From contig DHPK01000009.1 in the NCBI GenBank assembly GCA_002407845.1, positions 109,593-127,406 on the forward strand: a DNA stretch of 17,814 nucleotides, in the 5' to 3' direction. This stretch comes from Leptolinea sp. UBA5366 (GTDB lineage Bacteria > Chloroflexota > Anaerolineae > Anaerolineales > Anaerolineaceae). Both the position numbers and the translations under genes were made by a program. This document shows positions 7,822 to 13,344 of the stretch, piece by piece (positions within the stretch are counted from its first letter, which is position 1; each line of letters opens with the position of its first letter). The notes beneath the pieces were generated by a model. It had not been told where the DNA came from and did not search any database. It saw nothing but the letters and a program-made list of their open reading frames with translations.

Positions 7822-7918
7822 CGCCTTGAAAAGCGTATCAATTTCTCGGGGGAACGAGCGATGATGGCTGAGCGGCATATCGGTTGTGATAAGATTTTTA
7901 TATCCCTGTCCGGTTGTT

Positions 7919-7947
7919 TTGACTGGGTTGCAGGGTGGAAATTTGAT
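7919..7947 (+). promoter_or_regulatory. Candidate promoter of the GNAT gene
   Basis: TTGACT at 7919-7924 is followed after 17 bases by TTTGAT at 7942-7947. It would start transcription near 7954, about 23 bases before the GNAT ATG. The same 180-base gap holds the divergent yciH promoter. Confidence 0.45.
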
Positions 7948-7976
7948 TAAAATGTGAAACTTTGACCGGAGGGTCA

Positions 7977-8477
7977 ATGAACTATATTATCCGAAAAATG
8001 CAACCATCTGAATATCCGATTCTGCGGGAGTTTTTATACGAAGCGATCTATCAGCCTGACGACAGCGAACCTCTGCCGCGGTCGATCCTAAATGATCCAG
8101 CATTGGAAATGTATATCAAGGATTTCGGAAGTCTGGCTGACGATCATTGCTTGTGCGCGGAAGTTTCGGGGTCAATTGTCGGGGCGGTTTGGGTGCGCAA
8201 TATTGCTGGATATGGCAGTATTGATGAGAAAACACCAGAATGTGCAATCTCCCTTTTTCGGGAATTTCGCGGAAAAGGAATTGGCACTGCATTGCTAATT
8301 GAGATGCTTAATTACTTGAAGGAGAAAGGGTATGAAAAGGTGTCCCTTTCCGTTCAAAAAGAAAATTATGCTGTAAAAATGTATCAAAACGCAGGATTTA
8401 AAACATTGTCAGAAACCGAAGAAGAGTTGATCATGGTAGCTGATCTCAAATCAGATCCAGCGATTTCCTCTGATTAA
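7977..8477 (+). CDS. GNAT-family N-acetyltransferase
   Basis: The only plus-strand gene in the window. The 166-residue protein has the acetyl-CoA-binding motif A, FREFRGKGIGTALL with RGKGIG at about 98-103, and motif B with N-YAVKMYQNAGF near 130-141, so it belongs to the GNAT superfamily. The family transfers an acetyl group from acetyl-CoA to an amine; the acceptor here cannot be told. A TTG-started frame begins at 7962, but the ribosome site GGAGGG at 7968-7973 points to the ATG at 7977. It is a single-gene unit, divergent from yciH and convergent with the repeat protein gene, with a hairpin 34 bases after its stop. Confidence 0.9.
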   Translation: MNYIIRKMQPSEYPILREFLYEAIYQPDDSEPLPRSILNDPALEMYIKDFGSLADDHCLCAEVSGSIVGAVWVRNIAGYGSIDEKTPECAISLFREFRGKGIGTALLIEMLNYLKEKGYEKVSLSVQKENYAVKMYQNAGFKTLSETEEELIMVADLKSDPAISSD

Positions 8478-8506
8478 TCAAGGCTTGATCGAGAGAACAT
8501 TTAAAT

Positions 8507-8535
8507 GAAAAGCGGCCTGATTTCTTCAGACCGCT
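8507..8535 (-). terminator. Terminator between convergent genes
   Basis: An inverted repeat, AGCGGCCTGA at 8511-8520 and TCAGACCGCT at 8526-8535, has a five-base loop. The single mismatch is a C/A on the plus strand but a G·U pair on the minus strand. On the minus strand the stem is followed by TTTCATTTAAAT. It best serves the gene ending at 8563 but may also work for the GNAT transcript. Confidence 0.75.
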
Positions 8536-8562
8536 GAAATAAATTCCTTTCGGAAGTGCAGG

Positions 8563-9180
8563 TTAGGAACCGAGTACGAAAATGGCAGTAAAAAATCCGC
8601 ATATGCACAAGAACATCAGCAACAGGACTGCCAAGACGATCCAGAGCCATTTTAGATCGCTCTTTTTTTCCGGAGCACCGTTGGTCGAATTCAGGGGGAC
8701 CCGATCCGCAGTTTCTGATTGAATATCTGGTGCCGAAGGTGTTGCGGCACGCGGTTTAGGCTCATAAGCTGGAATGGAACTTCCTGATCCAACGGATGAC
8801 TCTGATTTGCTGAATGCATCCGGCAGTTTTTCCGAATCGATGACGGATTCGACTGCGTCTGCTGCATTCTCTGCCTGAGTTTCGACCTCAGTTTTTACTT
8901 TGTCAAATCGTTCGCCAATCTCTTCTGCTGCGTTTTCAGCCTGGGCTTCTATTTCAGTTTTTACTTCATCTACCCGGTCACCAATCTCTTCTGCTGCGTT
9001 TTCTGCTTGGGCTTCAATTTCAGCCTTTACTTCGTCAACCCGGTCACCAATCTCTTCAGAAATTGATGAATTCTCGAGCCCTTCTTTTACTTCTGACGCA
9101 ATTGATTCTGCGTTATCCTGAATTTCCTCAGCTGCTTTTTCAACATTCTCTTGGAATTCTGAAAAATTCTCGTCTGACAT
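8563..9180 (-). CDS. Acidic helical-repeat protein with C-terminal membrane anchor
   Basis: I do not recognise a named family. The 205-residue protein has an acidic, Glu/Ala-rich N-terminal part predicted to be almost wholly helical. Residues 41-106 are three 22-residue repeats (unit S/AEEIGDRVDEVKAEIEAQAENA), preceded and followed by weaker copies. After a Ser/Pro-rich linker (about 120-172), residues 178-203 form one hydrophobic segment next to KKSDLKW, suggesting a tail-anchored protein with its N-terminus in the cytoplasm. The 22-residue period resembles apolipoprotein and LEA-type amphipathic helices, so membrane surface binding or coiled-coil assembly is plausible. GAGGAG precedes the ATG. 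It lies 42 bases after the PfkB kinase gene and may share its transcript. Confidence 0.8.
   Translation of the reverse strand: MSDENFSEFQENVEKAAEEIQDNAESIASEVKEGLENSSISEEIGDRVDEVKAEIEAQAENAAEEIGDRVDEVKTEIEAQAENAAEEIGERFDKVKTEVETQAENAADAVESVIDSEKLPDAFSKSESSVGSGSSIPAYEPKPRAATPSAPDIQSETADRVPLNSTNGAPEKKSDLKWLWIVLAVLLLMFLCICGFFTAIFVLGS
8863..9060 (-). repeat. Three tandem 66-bp coding repeats
   Basis: Three in-frame copies (9060-8995, 8994-8929, 8928-8863) encode the 22-residue helical units of the membrane-anchored repeat protein. Copies one and two are nearly identical in protein and very similar in DNA; copy three has drifted (IGERFDKVKTEVETQ). The pattern indicates recent internal duplication. 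Confidence 0.85.
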
Positions 9181-9222
9181 TTTATTTTCTCCTCATCTGG
9201 CACTCTATTAATTAATTCTTCC

Positions 9223-10104
9223 TTATATACCAAATACGATAGATCGGTCAAATCGTTGCGGATCAATTTCGCCTGTCCACGGTCCATGCTTTTCCTGTTT
9301 CATGGTTGTAACAATTCCTGCGATCTGGCAAGCACGCGCGGGATCATATTTCAGGCGGGAGCCAACGTAAGACGTGATGCAGGTGTCGCCTCTGCCGGTT
9401 CTGCCGTCAAGTGATTTTGGCGTGAAAGGCGCGCGATAGAACTTACCGTCCGCATAAACCAGCACTTCTTTTGTCTGGGTCAGCACGATTTCTTTGGGTC
9501 CGTAGCCAGCCAGGATCTTTGCAGCCTTTTCAAGGTCATCGGTTCCTGTGATATGTTCAGCTTCAGCTTTATCAACTTTCAGGAAGGTGACATGCTTGAG
9601 ACCTTCTTCCATGTCTTTCCAGGGTCTGAAATTCAGGTCATTGCCTTCCGGCACCCTGACAAAGCCTTGAACATCCAGCGCAATCGGCGCCCGCTTCGAA
9701 AGCTCAATAAGGGTCGGCAGCGTGATTTCTCCGGCGATGATTGGCGTGATCATGATCACTTTTGCCTTGACATCGGGGATATCTGCCAACGGAATTTCGC
9801 CGGCAAAACCATTCAGTTTGCAAATCCTGCGTTCCATGTCTGCTGATTGATAGATGTTGATGCAGCCGGAGGATTGGTGTGCAGGTTTGGTTGAAACATC
9901 AATCCCAAGTGCGGTAAGTTCATCCAGATAATGAAAATCGTCTGGATTTCCCCGGGTAGCTATGCCGACTTCCAAACCGAGCCTTCGCAAGACGACTCCG
10001 CCATAATAAACTGCACCGCCCGGGCTTTCGAATTCTTCTCCATCGATCACAATTTTATCTTTTGCAAAATGTCCAACCATCAAAACATCTAAATTTGATT
10101 TCAT
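9223..10104 (-). CDS. PfkB-family carbohydrate kinase with GRGD active-site loop
   Basis: A 293-residue ribokinase/PfkB-fold kinase that would phosphorylate a sugar or related alcohol with ATP. The N-terminal di-glycine region is SPGGAVYYGG (28-36) and the C-terminal active-site segment is DGRTGRGDTC (233-242), with Asp240 as the likely catalytic base. Most of the family has GAGD at the anion hole; here it is GRGD, which suggests a distinct subgroup. The protein is a little short for IolC (about 325 residues), and no other iol gene is next to it, so I do not assign a substrate. AAGGAG lies before the ATG. It lies 74 bases after the lipoprotein pair and 42 bases before the helical-repeat gene. 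Confidence 0.85.
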   Translation of the reverse strand: MKSNLDVLMVGHFAKDKIVIDGEEFESPGGAVYYGGVVLRRLGLEVGIATRGNPDDFHYLDELTALGIDVSTKPAHQSSGCINIYQSADMERRICKLNGFAGEIPLADIPDVKAKVIMITPIIAGEITLPTLIELSKRAPIALDVQGFVRVPEGNDLNFRPWKDMEEGLKHVTFLKVDKAEAEHITGTDDLEKAAKILAGYGPKEIVLTQTKEVLVYADGKFYRAPFTPKSLDGRTGRGDTCITSYVGSRLKYDPARACQIAGIVTTMKQEKHGPWTGEIDPQRFDRSIVFGI

Positions 10105-10131
10105 TTTTTCCGTTCTCCTTAAATTATTGAT

Positions 10132-10194
10132 AGTTCCTGGCAGCAGAATCTTCCGATCCTCGTACAGGAGAAAGCAGGTTATTCTGCAGGAACT
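10132..10194 (-). repeat. Long inverted repeat at the lipoprotein/kinase junction
   Basis: AGTTCCTG (10132-10139) and CAGAAT (10144-10149) pair with ATTCTG-CAGGAACT (10181-10194), giving a 14-bp stem with one four-base bulge and a 31-base loop. On the minus strand the first arm contains the stop codon of the upstream lipoprotein gene. No T-run follows, so it is not a standard terminator; it could be a processing or stabilising element. Confidence 0.5.
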
Positions 10195-11261
10195 GCTGCT
10201 TCTTCCGTTTGCTGAGCTGCAATCAGTGTTTGTTCAGCAGCTGCCTGTGAAGTAGCGTCTTGGGCTGCTTGCGTTTGCGCTGCCGCTGCTTGAGAAGTAG
10301 CATTTTGAGCTGCTTGCGTTTGTTGCATAGATGCTTCAGCAGCTGCAGTTTGGGCAGCTTCGAACGCATCCTGCGTTGCATCGTTCGCTTCTTCAGTTTT
10401 TAGCGCATTGGTTTCCGCTGTCTGCGTGTAATCTGGCGTTGGCTGAGCGGGTGCCGGCTTTGTTGGCGTAGCTGTCGGGTTGAGTGTGCCGCGATAGTAA
10501 CAATTTAGCTTTTGGGGGTTATAGCGAATGCAATAATCTTCACAGCCTTGACCTTGCTGAATACTGCGGTTGGCGTCTGAGCACATGTAATCCAATTGAC
10601 TCGAATACTTTGTGGTTTGGACAACCGGGACGTCAGTGAAATTCCCGACGATCAGATTGTATGAGAGGGACATCACAACTGCATTGTATGAATCAACCAA
10701 ATTCCAGCTCTGTGTGTATGTCCCATGATTTTTCGGGCTGACGATTGGCAAGGTGACGGTGATCTCTCCGCCGTATGCAACGTTTGCAGAAAGTGCGACA
10801 CTGGAATTTGTTGAGAGGGCAGTGCCTCCGCTGTTAACCAGTTTGAAAGTGTTGTTCCAAATTGTCGTGCCGGTGTTCCGCAACCGAATTTCAAGATTGA
10901 ACGATTTTTCTGGTTTAATGGAGGAATTCGTGACTGGGTTAAAACTCACAAACGTCCCAGCGTTATAAATCTTTGAAACCACGGTTGTAGTTGGATTCAC
11001 GACTACCGGTATAGCTGGTGCGGTCTCAGGATAGCGCAGAATTGTCGGCAGGATAATCGGGGTCGCTGTGACATCTGCTGTCGGGCTGGCAGGAATGGGT
11101 GTTTCTGTTGGCGGCAGCGCAGCGGCTGTCTCAGTCAGCACAGAAAAAACGGTCGCGACCGCGTCTGTTTCTCGTTGTGCAACGTTTTCGGGTGTATTGA
11201 TACAGCCGCTTAATACGATAAGAACGAGGATTCCTGACGCAATTCGAATGAAGTTTTTCAT
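10179..11261 (-). CDS. Lipoprotein with NBR1-type Ig-like domain, four-Cys motif and Ala/Gln repeat tail
   Basis: The 360-residue protein has a lipoprotein signal with LSGC (lipid-bearing Cys20), then a Thr/Pro/Ala linker (about 45-95). Residues about 100-207 resemble the FW (four-tryptophan) Ig-like domain of NBR1: FNLEIRLRNTGTTIW, a PIVSPKNHGTYTQSWNL segment and a closing LSYNLIVG. Next is a cysteine motif, C227-x12-C240-x3-C244-x9-C254, also found in the neighbouring paralogue. The tail (about 280-360) is rich in Ala, Gln and Thr and has two 15-residue repeats. It is probably anchored on the outer face of the cytoplasmic membrane. AGGAG precedes the ATG. It follows its paralogue by 46 bases, so they are likely cotranscribed. 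The function is unknown. Confidence 0.85.
   Translation of the reverse strand: MKNFIRIASGILVLIVLSGCINTPENVAQRETDAVATVFSVLTETAAALPPTETPIPASPTADVTATPIILPTILRYPETAPAIPVVVNPTTTVVSKIYNAGTFVSFNPVTNSSIKPEKSFNLEIRLRNTGTTIWNNTFKLVNSGGTALSTNSSVALSANVAYGGEITVTLPIVSPKNHGTYTQSWNLVDSYNAVVMSLSYNLIVGNFTDVPVVQTTKYSSQLDYMCSDANRSIQQGQGCEDYCIRYNPQKLNCYYRGTLNPTATPTKPAPAQPTPDYTQTAETNALKTEEANDATQDAFEAAQTAAAEASMQQTQAAQNATSQAAAAQTQAAQDATSQAAAEQTLIAAQQTEEAAVPAE
10233..10322 (-). repeat. Two 45-bp coding repeats in lipoprotein tail
   Basis: Residues 314-328 and 329-343 of the lipoprotein are near-identical 15-residue units (QTQAAQNATSQAAAA and QTQAAQDATSQAAAE). They form a low-complexity, probably helical extension absent from the paralogue. 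Confidence 0.8.
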
Positions 11262-11307
11262 GAAACAATGCTCCTGGTGTTTGGCTCAGCTTCAGAACGA
11301 AGATGGA

Positions 11308-12126
11308 TTAATAAAAGTCGGTTACCAGACTTCCGTTTGAATAACAGTTGATCCCATTTGACCACATGCTGCGTCCATTCAGCCGGCAGTAATCGTAACA
11401 GCCATTTCCTTGAATGTTGCTGCGATCCAGATCAGAGCACATCCAATAGAGGGAATTTGGGGTCGGACTTGGCTGCCCGGGCAAGTCGGTCACGAAGGTT
11501 TGTTCTCCAACGATTGCGACGTAATAGACAGTAAAGAAGATGATTCCATTCGGATCCTGGAAAACCCATTCGGACTGATGGGTCCCGAGTTGGCTCGGCG
11601 CAGTTGCCGGCATCGAAATTGTGAGAATTCCGCCGGGATCAATTGGCGTGTCAATCGAATAGGACGATTGATCAGCCAGCTGAATGCCATTGGAATGATA
11701 AAACTTCGTTTTCCATGAGAGGTTGGCTGTGCCGGTGTTTTTAAATTGCCAGGTCAGTGTGAATTTCTGCCCAGGTAAAAACTGATTTGGAAATGGACTG
11801 CTTGAGACGAATTCCACTTTGTAGGGATAAGCTGAACTGGAGACTTCTGTCGGTTGTTCGGCGATTGGCTGAGTGGGCGGCAGAATGATTGCGACCGCAG
11901 TTGGAGAGGGCATTGGACTCGGCGTCTCGCTTGGGATCGCCGTCGCTGTTTCTGTGGCAGGCAGACTTGCTGCAGTCGTGGTTAATTCGGCAACGATGGT
12001 CTGAGCCGCTTCAGTGTAAATCGCGTCCTTCATTTCATCAGGCGTATTCGTGCAGCCGGACAGACTGAGCGCAATTATGATCAGCATTGGAACGAGCCAA
12101 ATTTGTGCAATATTTTTATTTCCCAT
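11308..12126 (-). CDS. Lipoprotein with NBR1-type Ig-like domain and four-Cys motif
   Basis: Paralogue of the following gene, 272 residues. The signal peptide ends in SLSGC (lipid-bearing Cys25), then a TETPSPMPSPT-type linker (about 55-95). The FW-like domain spans about 100-208: PGQKFTLTWQFKNTGTANLSW, then SQLGTHQSEWVFQDPNG, then VYYVAIVGEQTF. The C-terminal motif C230-x12-C243-x3-C247-x13-C261 shares CSDxxRS, QGxGC, DYC and NCY with the paralogue. It ends soon after, lacking the long Ala/Gln tail. There is no clear ribosome site; a TATAAT box ends eight bases before the ATG, so its transcript is probably leaderless. The architecture fits an extracytoplasmic, membrane-tethered binding protein; the partner is unknown. 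Confidence 0.85.
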   Translation of the reverse strand: MGNKNIAQIWLVPMLIIIALSLSGCTNTPDEMKDAIYTEAAQTIVAELTTTAASLPATETATAIPSETPSPMPSPTAVAIILPPTQPIAEQPTEVSSSAYPYKVEFVSSSPFPNQFLPGQKFTLTWQFKNTGTANLSWKTKFYHSNGIQLADQSSYSIDTPIDPGGILTISMPATAPSQLGTHQSEWVFQDPNGIIFFTVYYVAIVGEQTFVTDLPGQPSPTPNSLYWMCSDLDRSNIQGNGCYDYCRLNGRSMWSNGINCYSNGSLVTDFY

Positions 12127-12134
12127 ACATATCC

Positions 12135-12172
12135 ATTATATTCTAAAACGGTAGGTATCCCGTTATCCTACC
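12135..12172 (-). promoter_or_regulatory. Promoter of the lipoprotein pair with overlapping inverted repeat
   Basis: A perfect TATAAT lies on the minus strand at 12140-12135, placing the start site within about three bases of the ATG at 12126. No TTGACA-like -35 is present. Instead, an inverted repeat GGTAGG (12150-12155) / CCTACC (12167-12172) surrounds the -35 position, which is typical of a site for an activator or repressor. Confidence 0.55.
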
Positions 12173-12192
12173 TTTCATGCCTGATAACAGAT

Positions 12193-12228
12193 AAAAAAAC
12201 AGCCATGCATTAAACGAAATGCATGACT
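12193..12228 (-). terminator. Terminator of the ABC transporter operon
   Basis: CATGCATT (12204-12211) and AATGCATG (12218-12225) form an eight-base stem with a six-base loop, extended by two more pairs after a mismatch. On the minus strand it is followed by a run of seven T (12199-12193). It lies 22 bases after the ATPase stop and before the lipoprotein promoter. Confidence 0.85.
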
Positions 12229-12250
12229 GAAAAGTTCAGAATTGCCCAAT

Positions 12251-13327
12251 TCATTTCTTCAAAATATGCAGGCAGTCTTCCATGAACGATATTTTTACAG
12301 ACGTGTCTTCTGGGATCATATCGAGACGGGTTGGGTCAGTCTCATGCGCAGTCAGCTGAAGACCGTTTAGATCGATGAAATACTCAATCGATTCTCCAAG
12401 ATATGCCGCCTGCTTAATTCTGCCCTGAAATTTTCCCTCATCCGTCCGGACTTTCACCATTTCTGGTCGGATGACGATATCGACTGTCTCCCCGACCGCA
12501 AAGTCATGATAATGCGGATCAGAAATCGTCAGCGTGCTGCCATGGGTAGCGATCACTAGGTCATCTCCATGCCGTTCAGTGATTTGCCCTTCGAGGAAGT
12601 TTGCCCGACCGATAAAATCAGCCACAAAGCGGCTGGCGGGGTAACGATAAATTTCACGCGGTTTTCCGATATGTTCGATCAGTCCCTGATTCATGACGAC
12701 GACTTTATCCGATAAAACCATCGCTTCAAGCTGGTCATGGGTGACGTAGAGACAGGTGAAACCCAGCTGCCGCTGCAGCTGCCGGATTTCAAAGCGCATT
12801 TGTTCCCGCAGTTTAGTATCCAAGTTGGACAAAGGTTCGTCCATCAGAAGTACTTTCGGTTCCATCACCAAGGCTCTAGCAAGCGCAACCCGTTGCTGCT
12901 GCCCGCCGGATAATTGGTTCGGTGCCCGGGTTTCATATCCGATCAGATCGACCATGTCGAGAACTTCATTGATGCGTTTCTTTTGCTCTGCTTTGCTCAT
13001 CTTCTGAACATTCAGCCCATAAGCGATGTTCTCGTAGACGTTCAAGTGCGGAAAGATGGCATAACTCTGAAACACCATGGACATATCCCGTTTGTGCGTT
13101 GGAACTTCATTGATGACATTTCCGTCCAGAATAATGTTTCCCGAAGTTGGGAATTCGAATCCGGCAACCATGCGCAGCGTCGTGGTTTTTCCGCACCCGG
13201 AAGGACCGAGCATGGTGACCAATTCGCCTTTGTTGATTTCGATGTTGATCCCATCAAGCGCCCTGACCTCTTTCGCTCCGCCTCTGGGTGGAAAAACTTT
13301 GACCACATTATCGATAACAAGATACAT
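12251..13327 (-). CDS. ABC transporter ATPase, PotA/FbpC family
   Basis: This 358-residue protein energises the importer encoded just upstream. Seen in order: Walker A GPSGCGKT (41-48), Q-loop MVFQSYAIFP, signature LSGGQQQRVALARAL (139 on), Walker B VLLMDEPLSNLD (159-170), H-loop His197 in YVTHDQLEA, and a C-terminal TOBE-like region (about 285-350, VIRPEMVKV). These place it in the ferric/spermidine/hexose-phosphate group. A start at 13339 is possible, but the ATG at 13327 has GGAG six bases upstream and gives the usual MYLVIDNVVKVF beginning. It follows the permease by 17 bases. Peripheral on the inner face of the membrane. Confidence 0.92.
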   Translation of the reverse strand: MYLVIDNVVKVFPPRGGAKEVRALDGINIEINKGELVTMLGPSGCGKTTTLRMVAGFEFPTSGNIILDGNVINEVPTHKRDMSMVFQSYAIFPHLNVYENIAYGLNVQKMSKAEQKKRINEVLDMVDLIGYETRAPNQLSGGQQQRVALARALVMEPKVLLMDEPLSNLDTKLREQMRFEIRQLQRQLGFTCLYVTHDQLEAMVLSDKVVVMNQGLIEHIGKPREIYRYPASRFVADFIGRANFLEGQITERHGDDLVIATHGSTLTISDPHYHDFAVGETVDIVIRPEMVKVRTDEGKFQGRIKQAAYLGESIEYFIDLNGLQLTAHETDPTRLDMIPEDTSVKISFMEDCLHILKK

Positions 13328-13344
13328 TTTTTTCTCCATTTAGT

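Noticed and set aside
7816..7866. Inverted repeat CGTCATCGC / GCGATGATG with an inner CTCG/CGAG stem, considered as a structured RNA
   Set aside because: The outer loop is 33 bases, and it lies upstream of both divergent promoters, so it is unlikely to be transcribed. A protein site overlapping the yciH -35 remains possible but unsupported.
7789..7977. A 62-codon minus-strand frame upstream of yciH
   Set aside because: It covers the divergent promoters and the start of the GNAT gene, with no ribosome site or protein-like pattern.
8863..9060. Regular 66-bp repeats considered as a CRISPR or non-coding repeat array
   Set aside because: The copies are contiguous with no spacers and keep one reading frame encoding helical units.
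9223..10104. The PfkB kinase as the missing IolC of the inositol pathway
   Set aside because: It is over 4 kb away in a different gene unit, is shorter than IolC and has the atypical GRGD loop. Nothing specific links it to inositol.
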